DNA from: an uncultured Eisenbergiella sp.
Lineage (GTDB): Bacteria > Bacillota > Clostridia > Lachnospirales > Lachnospiraceae
Length of the DNA: 64,000 nucleotides
Direction: 5' to 3'
Assembly: GCA_910585455.1 (NCBI GenBank)
Contig: CAJUEL010000023.1
Span: 1 to 64,000, forward strand
Positions 39,219 through 47,317 of this stretch are shown piece after piece. Within the stretch, counting starts at the first letter, position 1; the number at the start of each line of letters is the position of its first letter. Position numbers and translations under genes: made by a program. The notes below the pieces were generated by a model that was given only the letters and a program-made list of their open reading frames with translations, was not told the origin of the DNA and searched no databases.

Positions 39219-39968
39219 TCAGGTCATTGTCGCACCGTCAACGGAAAGTATCTCGCCGGTTACATAGCTCGCAAGGTCGCTGGCAAGGAATAAAAAGCAG
39301 TTCGCGACCTCCTCAGGCTCTCCCACACGTCCCAGGGGGATGGAAGCCGCCAGCCTCTGCACCATTTCCTCCGGCAGCGCCGCTACCATATCAGTCCTGG
39401 TCACACCGGGCGCTACCGCATTCACGCGGATGTGATCTCTGCCCAGCTCTCTTGCGAGAGACTTGGTCATGCCGTTCACCGCAAATTTGGAAGCAGGATA
39501 CCCCACGCCTGCAGGCTGTCCGTAAATGCTGACCATGGAGCTGGTATTGATGATCACGCCGCCGCCCTGTTCCTTCATCACTTTTGCCGCCGCCTGAGAA
39601 CCCACAAATACCGCGTTCACGTTCAGATCCATGATCTTTTTGAAATCCTCCGGCTTATACTCCAGGAATTTATCCCGCGCGGAAATACCGGCGTTGTTCA
39701 CCATGATATCCAGACTGCCAAAGGCTTCCTTCACTTTTGCGACCGCTTCTTCCATCGCCTGCGGATCCTGCAGGTCGGGAGACATGCCGATCACCTTCCA
39801 GTCCGGATTCTCCTCCTTAAGCTTTGCAAGCGCTTTGTTCACGGTTTCCTCCCGGGAACCGCACACGGCCACGGCCGCGCCGTTTTCAAGAAAGCGCTTC
39901 ACAATCGAAAAACCGATTCCTCTCGTTCCGCCGGTCACCATCGCGACCTTGTTCTTTAATAACTCCAT
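39219..39968 (-). CDS. fabG: 3-Oxoacyl-ACP reductase / short-chain dehydrogenase
   Basis: A 249-residue SDR enzyme. The NADP(H) site is VTGGTRGIGFSIVKRFLENG. NNAG is at VNNAGISARD, and the catalytic Ser-Tyr-Lys set is NTSSMVSIYGQPAGVGYPASKFAVNG. The C-terminal APGVTRTDM and VTGEILSVDGATM are typical. Next to acpP, the fatty-acid role (reduction of 3-oxoacyl-ACP) is likely, though other SDR substrates are possible. ATG 39968 has GAGAGGAGG upstream; the longer frame to 40013 overlaps the promoter and is rejected. Confidence 0.88.
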   Translation of the reverse strand: MELLKNKVAMVTGGTRGIGFSIVKRFLENGAAVAVCGSREETVNKALAKLKEENPDWKVIGMSPDLQDPQAMEEAVAKVKEAFGSLDIMVNNAGISARDKFLEYKPEDFKKIMDLNVNAVFVGSQAAAKVMKEQGGGVIINTSSMVSIYGQPAGVGYPASKFAVNGMTKSLARELGRDHIRVNAVAPGVTRTDMVAALPEEMVQRLAASIPLGRVGEPEEVANCFLFLASDLASYVTGEILSVDGATMT

Positions 39969-40008
39969 AAATAACCTCCTCTCAATATCAGTAATTATTC
40001 CTGTTTTC

Positions 40009-40036
40009 AGCATAACACACTTCCAAAACTTGTCAA
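40009..40036 (-). promoter_or_regulatory. Promoter of fabG
   Basis: TTGACA (40031-40036) and TATGCT (40009-40014) are 16 bp apart on the minus strand. Confidence 0.75.
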
Positions 40037-40067
40037 GCCTTTTTCAAAAACTTATATTCCAGTAACT

Positions 40068-40910
40068 TTATTCCTCCAGAAGACTTTGGTAGATGTCCCG
40101 CCTGGCAACGCCCCTGTCCTTCGCCGCCTGCTTCATCGCGCTCTTTCTGTCAAGCCCCTGCTCCTCATACATCCGCACATGCTCTGCTATGGACAGCTCC
40201 GACCAGGACGCCTGCCGCTCCGCCTTTTTTTCCGCTCTGCTTTTCCCCTCTATTACCAGCACGTATTCGCCCCGGGGTTCATTTTCCTCGTAAAAAGCGA
40301 TCGCGCCCTCCAGCGTGGTTGGCATGACCGTTTCAAACTTCTTCGTCAGCTCCCGGCAAAGTGTGAGCTTCCGTTCTCCCAGCGCTACATAAAGCTCCTG
40401 CAGTGTACGCTTCAAATGATGGGGCGCCTCATAAAAAATCAGGGTGCGGGATTCCTCCCGGCATTCCTCCAGAATCTCTGCCTTTTCCTTTTTGTCAGCG
40501 GGCAAAAAGCCCTCAAAGCAAAACCGCCTTGTGGACAGTCCCGACAGGGTGAGCGCCGTGATGCACGCCGCCGGACCGGGAAGACTTGTCACACGGATTC
40601 CCGCTTCCTGACACATTCTGACCAATACCTCGCCCGGATCGGAAATGGCCGGCGTGCCCGCATCGGTGATCAAAGCCACATTTTTGCCTCCCTTTAGCTG
40701 CTCAATCAGGGTATATGCCTTTTCCACCTTATTATATTCATGATAGCTGGTCATGGGCGTATGAATTTCAAAATAATTGAGAAGCTTGATGCTGTTTCTG
40801 GTGTCCTCCGCCGCGATCAGGTCGGCATTTTGCAAAGCCTCCAGCACACGGGGCGTCATATCCTGCAAATTGCCGATTGGCGTCGCGCATAAAAATAAAG
40901 TTCCCGCCAT
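40068..40910 (-). CDS. rsmI: 16S rRNA (cytidine-1402-2'-O)-methyltransferase
   Basis: A 280-residue tetrapyrrole-methylase-fold enzyme. TLFLCATPIGNLQDMTPRVLEALQNADLIAAEDTR is the N-terminal signature, and ALITDAGTPAISDPGEVLVRMC and SLPGPAACITALTLSGL follow. It methylates the ribose of C1402 in 16S rRNA. The ATG at 40910 overlaps the stop of the upstream lipoprotein gene (TGATG), with GGGAGGAATG upstream. A longer frame to 40985 is rejected. It is last in the housekeeping block. Confidence 0.95.
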   Translation of the reverse strand: MAGTLFLCATPIGNLQDMTPRVLEALQNADLIAAEDTRNSIKLLNYFEIHTPMTSYHEYNKVEKAYTLIEQLKGGKNVALITDAGTPAISDPGEVLVRMCQEAGIRVTSLPGPAACITALTLSGLSTRRFCFEGFLPADKKEKAEILEECREESRTLIFYEAPHHLKRTLQELYVALGERKLTLCRELTKKFETVMPTTLEGAIAFYEENEPRGEYVLVIEGKSRAEKKAERQASWSELSIAEHVRMYEEQGLDRKSAMKQAAKDRGVARRDIYQSLLEE

Positions 40911-42313
40911 CACATTCCTCCCTGCGCTTCCAATGGATACAGACCGCCCTCCGTGTAACGGTTTGCCGCGTTCCACAGAATCCATTCCTCATAGCCCGCG
41001 TCATAAACCGCCTGAATCTGATCCCGGATCTGCTGCGGTCCGTATTTAATATGCCCCTTTACCCAGGTTGCGGTAAAATCCTGCAGCCAGGGACGCACAT
41101 CCGCCCGCACCGTCTCCATCCGGGGCAGCGCCGCGATCTGCTCTGTGCTCCACTCTGGCAGCGCATTTCCGGAAACGCTGTCCTGTCCGGCTACGGGCAG
41201 CACTCCGGCAAGCACCTTTTTGGAAGCCTGCATCGCCGCGAGGACCGTGTCATAGGGCTGCGCGTCCGGGACCGGGATATTATAATTGTAGGGACCATAA
41301 TGGGAAGGATAAATCATCGGGCTGATATAATCCAGATGCTCGCCAAGCGCCACATAATCCTGCCCGACAATCTGCTGATCCGTCGCCGAATCGATCACAA
41401 CACCGTACACATCCGCCGAAACCGCCGCGCCCATCTGATGGAGCTGCCCTGCCGCGTATGCCGCAAATTCTGTGATCACCTCCGTTTTTCCCTTCTCCTG
41501 CGCTGCCGCGCCGAAATCCACCTGCTTCATCCCTCTGTCCGTGGAAAAACGGATATAATCAAACTGTACCTCGTCAAACCCCAGCGCGACCGCTCCCTGC
41601 GCCACCTGCACCAGATAATCCCACACCTGCTGTTCGTAGGGATTCACCCACGCCAGCTTATCCTTATCCCGGAAAATTGTGCCGTCGGCGTTGTGCAGAC
41701 TCCAGTCCGGCACAGCCTCTGCCAGATAAGGGTCCTTGAATGTCACAATCCGCGCGATCAGATAAATCCCTTTTTCCTTACACTTCTGCACCAGCGCAGG
41801 CATATCCTTCACATACCGCTTCACCGACCCGATTTCCTGCGCAAGCGGCACATCCATCTCACAGGTGATATATCCCTCGTCATTCTTGATATCAATGACC
41901 ATGGCATTCAGCTCCGTCCGCTCCACCAGCGCGATCAGATTATCCATATTCCCAGTCCCCGCCATGGGACCCGTCACATAAATGCCCCGCACCTTCGGTC
42001 TGTTGGGCAAAACCGGCTCTGCCGTCTCCGCTTCTGTATTCTGCAGGCTTTCCAGATTGTCTCCCGGCTCCGCCGCTTCGGTCTGCCCTTCCGGCGCCTC
42101 TCCTGCATCTTCCGTCTCAGCCTGATCCGTCAAAACGGCCTCAAAGCCCTCCTCCCGGACCTGTTCCGATACCGTCTCCCCAGGGCCTTCTGTTTCCTCA
42201 AGCTGCTCTACGCCTTCGCCTTCCCGCGGCAAAGCCTCCTGTCCCCTGCTCACACACCATAAACACCCTGACAGCGCCACCGCTGCCGCAACCAGCACCA
42301 AGCCTTTCTTCAT
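40910..42313 (-). CDS. DUF4015 putative glycoside hydrolase, lipoprotein
   Basis: A 467-residue exported lipoprotein. MKKGLVLVAAAVALSGC places lipid attachment at Cys17. An acidic linker (about 25-100, many Glu and Thr) leads to the DUF4015 domain (103-460): KVRGIYVTGPMAGTGNMDNLIALVERTELNAMVIDIKNDEGYITCEM, GFDEVQFDYIRFSTDRG and HLDYISPMIYPSHYGPYNYNIPVPDAQPYDT. The fold is GH13-like by family description; the substrate is unknown. It lies between trmN6 and rsmI and overlaps rsmI by one base, so it is part of that transcript, which is unusual for an exported enzyme. Confidence 0.85.
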   Translation of the reverse strand: MKKGLVLVAAAVALSGCLWCVSRGQEALPREGEGVEQLEETEGPGETVSEQVREEGFEAVLTDQAETEDAGEAPEGQTEAAEPGDNLESLQNTEAETAEPVLPNRPKVRGIYVTGPMAGTGNMDNLIALVERTELNAMVIDIKNDEGYITCEMDVPLAQEIGSVKRYVKDMPALVQKCKEKGIYLIARIVTFKDPYLAEAVPDWSLHNADGTIFRDKDKLAWVNPYEQQVWDYLVQVAQGAVALGFDEVQFDYIRFSTDRGMKQVDFGAAAQEKGKTEVITEFAAYAAGQLHQMGAAVSADVYGVVIDSATDQQIVGQDYVALGEHLDYISPMIYPSHYGPYNYNIPVPDAQPYDTVLAAMQASKKVLAGVLPVAGQDSVSGNALPEWSTEQIAALPRMETVRADVRPWLQDFTATWVKGHIKYGPQQIRDQIQAVYDAGYEEWILWNAANRYTEGGLYPLEAQGGM

Positions 42314-42351
42314 CCTTCTGTCCTCTTACGCATTCTCTTCTTTGTGCATTC

Positions 42352-42380
42352 ATAACAGTTCACGCAAGTCACAACTGTCA
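42352..42380. repeat. Degenerate dyad of the GTAACAGTTCAG family
   Basis: ATAACAGTTCACG and CACAACTGTCA flank a short centre, between trmN6 and the DUF4015 gene. Less regular than the other members. Confidence 0.4.
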
Positions 42381-42387
42381 CTCTCAT

Positions 42388-43149
42388 TTAATATCCATAA
42401 AGCTCCCGGATCTCCTCCGTGTACACCCCCGGCTCCTCAAAAAGAATGAGCGGCTTCTCCACCTGCAGCCGGGACCTTGCGCCCCGCACCGCCAAAAGCA
42501 GCACCATATTCGGCTCCCTGTCCGGAAAGGGATGCACCAGCCGCATCCGCTTCGGCTCCAGCCCATACCGCAGCAGCGTCCCCATAATCTCAGCCAGCCG
42601 AAAAGGCCGGTGCACTAAAAAAAAGCTTCCGCCGGGGCGCACAAGCTTTGCCGCCGCCCGCGCCACATCCTCGAAGCTGCATAATACCTCATGCCGCGCG
42701 ATCGCCTTGGGGGCTTCCGGGTTTTGCAGCCCATGCTGCCCGATCATATAGGGCGGATTGCTCGTCACCACATCAAAAGAAGACGCCGCGAAAAGCCTGT
42801 CCGCTTTCCGGATGTCTCCTTCCACAATCTCTATTCGTTCCTCCAGATGATTCAGCTTTACACTGCGGCATGCCATATCCACGCTTTCCGGCTGGATTTC
42901 CAGCCCCACAAGACGCGCCGCCTTCGTTCGCCCCGCCAAAAGAATCGGAAGAATTCCGGTTCCCGTCCCCAGGTCCAGCACCCGCATCCCCGGCCTGATG
43001 CTGCCGCCGGCAAAGCCTGCCAGCAGCACGGCATCCATCCCAAAGCAAAACCGTCCCGGATGCTGGATGATCTGATAACCGTTTCTTTGCAGGTCGTCCA
43101 GCCGCTCCCCGGAACGCAGTAAATCCTGTTTTGTTTCTATGCTAATCAT
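42388..43149 (-). CDS. trmN6: tRNA1(Val) (adenine-37-N6)-methyltransferase-like
   Basis: A 253-residue SAM-dependent methyltransferase. GYQIIQHPGRFCFGMDAVLLAGFAG opens it, DLGTGTGILPILLAGR is the SAM motif, and SNPPYMIGQHG is the NPPY catalytic motif of N6-adenine enzymes. The PGGSFFLVHRPFRLAEIMG block follows. It matches the YabB/YfiC group that sits beside ricT in Firmicutes. It overlaps ricT by 8 bp. The exact tRNA target here is inferred from the family. Confidence 0.9.
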   Translation of the reverse strand: MISIETKQDLLRSGERLDDLQRNGYQIIQHPGRFCFGMDAVLLAGFAGGSIRPGMRVLDLGTGTGILPILLAGRTKAARLVGLEIQPESVDMACRSVKLNHLEERIEIVEGDIRKADRLFAASSFDVVTSNPPYMIGQHGLQNPEAPKAIARHEVLCSFEDVARAAAKLVRPGGSFFLVHRPFRLAEIMGTLLRYGLEPKRMRLVHPFPDREPNMVLLLAVRGARSRLQVEKPLILFEEPGVYTEEIRELYGY

Positions 43150-44062
43150 CCAGCTTCGACTTCCCGCCTTTTTTCTCTTCCCGTTCCAGTTTTTCCAGTT
43201 CCTTCAATTCCTTCTCGTCCGCCGCATCGTTCCTGCGCCCGCGCCCGTGTTTCCTCCGGAAACGAAGCTGGTCCAGGCGATACTCATGGATTTCCTTTTC
43301 ATCGTTGACATCCACGATCACCTTGACGAGCTGCCGCAGCACATTGACGGAGGAAACCTCGCCCTTTAATCCATCGTCCGTGGTCACAAAATCTCCCACA
43401 TTGGGCAGTCTGCGGTTCAGATCCTCATAGGTTTCCTCCTCGTGCTTTAAGCAGCACATCAGCCTGCCGCACACGCCGGATATTTTGGTGGGATTTAAGG
43501 AGAGGTTCTGCTCCTTCGCCATCTTGATGGAAACCGGGATGAATTCCGACAGATGGCTGTGGCAGCACAGCACCCTGCCGCAAATGCCGATGCCGCCCAG
43601 AATCTTCGTCTCATCGCGCACGCCGATTTGGCGCAGCTCAATTCTGGTCTTGAATACGCCCGCCAGATCCTTTACCAGCTCTCTGAAATCAATCCTTCCG
43701 TCCGCCGTAAAGTAAAACAGCACTTTATTGTTATCAAAGGTGTATTCCGCATCGATCAGCTTCATCTCCAGCCCATGCTTCACGATTTTTTCCTGGCAGA
43801 TTTTAAAGGCGTCCTTTTCCTTTCGTTTATTCCCCGCTTCCTGCTCATCATCCCGCTCCGTAGCGATGCGCAGCACCGGCTTTAAGGGCTGGACGACACG
43901 GGATTCCTCCACCTCCCGCGGCTCTCCCACCACGGTGCCGTATTCCACGCCCCGTGCCGTTTCCACGATAACATGGTCGCCTCTTTTTACCTGAAACTGC
44001 AGCGGATCAAAATAATACACCTTGCCCGCTGTCCGGAATCTCACACCAATTACCTTTACCAT
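43142..44062 (-). CDS. ricT: PSP1-domain protein RicT (YaaT)
   Basis: A 306-residue protein. MVKVIGVRFRTAGKVYYFDPLQFQVKRGDHVIVETARGVEYGTVVGEPREV is the PSP1 N-terminus. The conserved RQIGVRDETKILGGIGICGRVLCCHSHLSEFIPVSIKMAKEQNLSLNPTKISGVCGRLMCCLKHEEETYE holds the cysteines that bind Fe-S in the Bacillus Ric complex. That complex guides RNase Y processing and affects sporulation and competence. It lies between holB and trmN6 as in Bacillus. The C-terminal tail is Lys/Glu-rich and variable. Confidence 0.95.
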   Translation of the reverse strand: MVKVIGVRFRTAGKVYYFDPLQFQVKRGDHVIVETARGVEYGTVVGEPREVEESRVVQPLKPVLRIATERDDEQEAGNKRKEKDAFKICQEKIVKHGLEMKLIDAEYTFDNNKVLFYFTADGRIDFRELVKDLAGVFKTRIELRQIGVRDETKILGGIGICGRVLCCHSHLSEFIPVSIKMAKEQNLSLNPTKISGVCGRLMCCLKHEEETYEDLNRRLPNVGDFVTTDDGLKGEVSSVNVLRQLVKVIVDVNDEKEIHEYRLDQLRFRRKHGRGRRNDAADEKELKELEKLEREEKKGGKSKLDD

Positions 44063-44134
44063 CTATCAACCTCCCTGCCCGCATCCATGCAGACCTTTCC
44101 GGCAAACGCCGTTTCTGTGCGCATGCGCGCTTTT

Positions 44135-45127
44135 TTAAGAATTCTCTTTAATGGTCAGAAGCAAAAGCTCCATCGTCAGATCAAAGCTGACATTCGCGGC
44201 CAGCCTGGATTTCGCCTTTTCCAGCGCGTTTAAAACCTGCTCAATGCCCTCATAGGAGCTTCTGTCCGCCACCTTCTTAATATACTGTATTTCCTGCTTA
44301 AAAATCAAGTGGTTCGCATCGTTCATCGCCTTGAACATCAGAATGTCCCGGTACCAGATGGAAAGAATATCCAGATAATCGGTCACATCAAACTGGTATT
44401 CCGTGATTTTTTTGATCGCGGTCACAATTTCCGAAATTTCCATCTCGTTGATGTATTTTAAAAGCGTTACCGCTTCCTCCCGGACATTCTCAAATTCCTC
44501 GCTGGATGCCAAAAGCTTCGCCCGCCCAATGTTGCCCCGGGCGAACGCCGTGCACACCTCCGCCTTATAGTCGGGAATCTGAAGGGTTTCCATCAAATAC
44601 TTTTTCACCTGCTGATCCAGCACCGGACGCATGTTGAGCACCACGCAACGGCTTAAGATCGTGGGCAGCAGCGTCTCCACGCTGCTGGTCAGGATGAGGA
44701 TCACGCCGTATTCGGGCGGCTCCTCCAGCGTTTTCAACAGCGCGTTCTGCGCCTGTACAGTCATTTTTTCCCCTTCGTTGATCAGATATACCTTATAAGG
44801 TCCCTGATATGGTTTAATGCCGATATCCTGATTGATCTGGGTGCGGATATCCTCCACGCCGATCGTATTCGGTTTTTCATGCACAAGACGGATGATGTCC
44901 GGATGGTTGCCGGAAAGCGCCTGCTTGCAGGAATGACATTCCTGACAGGGCTCTTCGCCGCCCTTTTCACACTGCAGCGCCATGGAAAATATTTTCGCGA
45001 TGAATTCCTTTCCCGCGTTGCGGTCGCCGTTGATGATATAGGCATGGGAAATTCTGCGCGTTTTTAACGCCGTCTGTAAATGTCCCCGAATCTGTTCCTG
45101 TCCGATGATGTCCTGAAATTTCGCCAT
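44135..45127 (-). CDS. holB: DNA polymerase III delta' subunit
   Basis: A 330-residue clamp-loader subunit. FQDIIGQEQIRGHLQTALKTRRISHAYIINGDRNAGKEFIAKIFS holds the degenerate Walker A expected of delta'. The zinc module is CEKGGEEPCQECHSCKQALSGNHPDII. MTVQAQNALLKTLEEPPEYGVILILTSSVETLLPTILSRC is the sensor region. It works in the complex that loads the sliding clamp. It follows a kinase gene by 18 bp and precedes ricT, the standard Firmicutes order. Confidence 0.95.
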   Translation of the reverse strand: MAKFQDIIGQEQIRGHLQTALKTRRISHAYIINGDRNAGKEFIAKIFSMALQCEKGGEEPCQECHSCKQALSGNHPDIIRLVHEKPNTIGVEDIRTQINQDIGIKPYQGPYKVYLINEGEKMTVQAQNALLKTLEEPPEYGVILILTSSVETLLPTILSRCVVLNMRPVLDQQVKKYLMETLQIPDYKAEVCTAFARGNIGRAKLLASSEEFENVREEAVTLLKYINEMEISEIVTAIKKITEYQFDVTDYLDILSIWYRDILMFKAMNDANHLIFKQEIQYIKKVADRSSYEGIEQVLNALEKAKSRLAANVSFDLTMELLLLTIKENS

Positions 45128-45145
45128 TCCCCCACCTCCTGCGTA

Positions 45146-45736
45146 TCACATTTTTGACTGAATATATGCTTCTATTTCCGAAAGGCAGGCGGTAAGCTCT
45201 TCGTTTTTAAAGCGCCTTTCGATTCCCGCCTCCCGTATTTTCTCCTCCGCAAAATCTGCCGTATCCGCCAGAAAGCGTCGGCACATTTCCGCGTATTTCG
45301 GCTCCTTCTGTGCCCGTTCCCGGCCAAGCGCCCTCTGTAAAAGCTCCCCGTCCTCTATCTCCAGAAAGATCGGCACCAGGGCGTCCGCCCCGTAAAAGCT
45401 GCGCATCGACCGGTAGGATTCCAGCGTTCCGATCAGCAGATAATGATAGTTTGCCAGATCCAGCTGTCCGTCGTCCACCGTAAAATAATTCCAGATTCCC
45501 AGAACCGTATGGTAGGATCGCAGCTCCACCAGCCTGCCCTCCTGCCGGATTTTCTCAAGTCCTGCCTCATCCGTGAAAAAATAGTCCACGCCGTCCTGTT
45601 CTCCGCTCCGCATCGGCCTTGTGGTATAGGGCACCAGCGTACGGAAAGCGAACCTTTCATTTTCCAGAAGCTTTCTGTAGATCGTATCCTTTCCGGAAGA
45701 GCTCTTTCCCATGATATAAAAAATTTTACCCATCAT
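45146..45736 (-). CDS. Guanylate-kinase-like P-loop kinase
   Basis: About 196 residues. IFYIMGKSSSGKDTIYRKLLEN is the P-loop, and LVPYTTRPMRSGEQDGVDYFFTDEAGLEKIRQEGRLVE is the GMP-binding region of guanylate kinases. The later IFLEIEDGELLQRALGRERAQKEP is looser than in housekeeping Gmk. It occupies the slot where tmk stands beside holB in Bacillus. It may be a specialised paralog. The start is taken at 45736 or 45733, overlapping the glpK stop. Confidence 0.8.
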   Translation of the reverse strand: MMGKIFYIMGKSSSGKDTIYRKLLENERFAFRTLVPYTTRPMRSGEQDGVDYFFTDEAGLEKIRQEGRLVELRSYHTVLGIWNYFTVDDGQLDLANYHYLLIGTLESYRSMRSFYGADALVPIFLEIEDGELLQRALGRERAQKEPKYAEMCRRFLADTADFAEEKIREAGIERRFKNEELTACLSEIEAYIQSKM

Positions 45737-47229
45737 TCTTCTTCTGCCCAAACCAGCGCCGCTCTCACCGCGCGCTTCCAGCCTTTTAAGCGCGCCGTGC
45801 GCGCACCGGCTTCCATGCCCGGCGCAAAGGTGTCCGCAAGCGCCCAGTTTTCCCGGATATCCGCCTCATCCTTCCAAAAGCCCACGGCAAGTCCCGCCAG
45901 ATAAGCCGCTCCCAGCGCCGTCGTCTCGATGCACGCCGGGCGGAGCACCTTTTTATCCAGAACATCCGCCTGAAACTGCATGAGAAAATCGTTGGCGGAT
46001 GCGCCTCCGTCCACGCGCAGGCTGTCAAGCGCCATCCCCGCATCCTTCTCCATCGCCTCGATGACCTCCGCCGTCTGATAGGCCAGCGATTCCAGCGTCG
46101 CCCGGATGAAATGCTCCTTGGATGCCCCCCGGGTCAGCCCGGTGACGATCCCTCTGGCATAAGGGTTCCAGTAGGGCGCGCCAAGCCCCGTAAAGGCGGG
46201 CACCACATAGACGCCCTCCGTATCCTCCACCGCCTTTGCGTATTCCTCACACTGGGGCGCGGTTTTGATCATGCGCAGCTCATCCCGCAGCCACTGCACC
46301 GCCGCGCCCGCCACAAACACGCTGCCCTCCAGCGCATAGCGCTCCTTGCCCTCCCGGCTCGCCGCGATCGTGGTCAGCAGCCCGTTTTGGGAAGCGATGG
46401 GCTTTTCTCCCGTATTCATCAGCAAAAAACAGCCCGTTCCGTATGTATTCTTCGCCTCTCCGGCATCGAAGCAGCATTGCCCAAACAGCGCCGCCTGCTG
46501 GTCCCCCGCCGCGCCCGCGATCGGAATTTCTCCGCCGATCACCGTCTCGTCGCTTACGCCGTATATGCAGCTTGAGGGCTTCACTTCAGGCAGCATGCTT
46601 TTGGGAATGTCGAAATAGGAAAGAATTTCCTCATCCCATTCTTTTTTATAAATATCAAACAGCATGGTCCGGGACGCGTTCGTGTAGTCCGTCACGAATA
46701 CCTTTCCCTTCGTCAGGTTCCAGATCAGCCAGGTGTCCACAGTGCCGAACAAAAGCTCCCCCTCCTGCGCCATCTGCCGCGCGCCCTCCACGTTGTCCAG
46801 AATCCACTTGATCTTCGTCCCGGAAAAATATGCGTCAGGCACAAGCCCGGTGCGCGCCCGGATCACCTGATCGAAGCCGTCCTTTTTCATCTGATCAATC
46901 ATGTCCGCCGTGCGCCGGCACTGCCAGACGATCGCCGGATAGACCGGTTTTCCCGTCTTTTTGGAAAAGCAGATCGTCGTTTCCCGCTGATTGGTGATGC
47001 CGATCGCCGCAATTTCCTCTATATCGGCACCGATCTGCCCCATGGCCTCCACCGCCACCGAAAGCTGAGAAGACCAGATTTCCAGCGGATTGTGCTCCAC
47101 CCAGCCCGGCTTCGGGTAATACTGGGCAAACTCCTTCTGCGCGATGGAGCAGATGCTCCCCTTCCTGTCAAACAGAATACAGCGCGAGCTGGTCGTTCCC
47201 TGATCCAGTGCCATCACATATTTTTTCAT
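45733..47229 (-). CDS. glpK: Glycerol kinase
   Basis: A 498-residue FGGY-family kinase. MALDQGTTSSRCILFDRKGSI is the ATP-site N-terminus. Family blocks WVEHNPLEIW, ITNQRETTICF, RTGLVPDAYFSGTKIKWILDNVEGAR and GTGCFLLMNTGE are all present. It makes glycerol-3-phosphate from glycerol and ATP, for lipid synthesis or catabolism. GGGGAGG lies eight bases before ATG 47229; the longer frame to 47286 is rejected. No glpF or glpD gene is near, and it splits an otherwise housekeeping block between the decarboxylase and kinase-holB genes. Confidence 0.94.
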   Translation of the reverse strand: MKKYVMALDQGTTSSRCILFDRKGSICSIAQKEFAQYYPKPGWVEHNPLEIWSSQLSVAVEAMGQIGADIEEIAAIGITNQRETTICFSKKTGKPVYPAIVWQCRRTADMIDQMKKDGFDQVIRARTGLVPDAYFSGTKIKWILDNVEGARQMAQEGELLFGTVDTWLIWNLTKGKVFVTDYTNASRTMLFDIYKKEWDEEILSYFDIPKSMLPEVKPSSCIYGVSDETVIGGEIPIAGAAGDQQAALFGQCCFDAGEAKNTYGTGCFLLMNTGEKPIASQNGLLTTIAASREGKERYALEGSVFVAGAAVQWLRDELRMIKTAPQCEEYAKAVEDTEGVYVVPAFTGLGAPYWNPYARGIVTGLTRGASKEHFIRATLESLAYQTAEVIEAMEKDAGMALDSLRVDGGASANDFLMQFQADVLDKKVLRPACIETTALGAAYLAGLAVGFWKDEADIRENWALADTFAPGMEAGARTARLKGWKRAVRAALVWAEEE

Positions 47230-47317
47230 GCGGATACCTCCCCGGCAATACAATCCGCGCCCTGCCCGGATTCCATCGCCATGCATGCAAAGCCGGAAAG
47301 CTTCCGGGCCCTGCTCC

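Noticed and set aside
40877..42262. 461-codon plus-strand ORF
   Set aside because: Antisense to the DUF4015 gene; composition rich in Arg, His and Leu as expected of a shadow frame.
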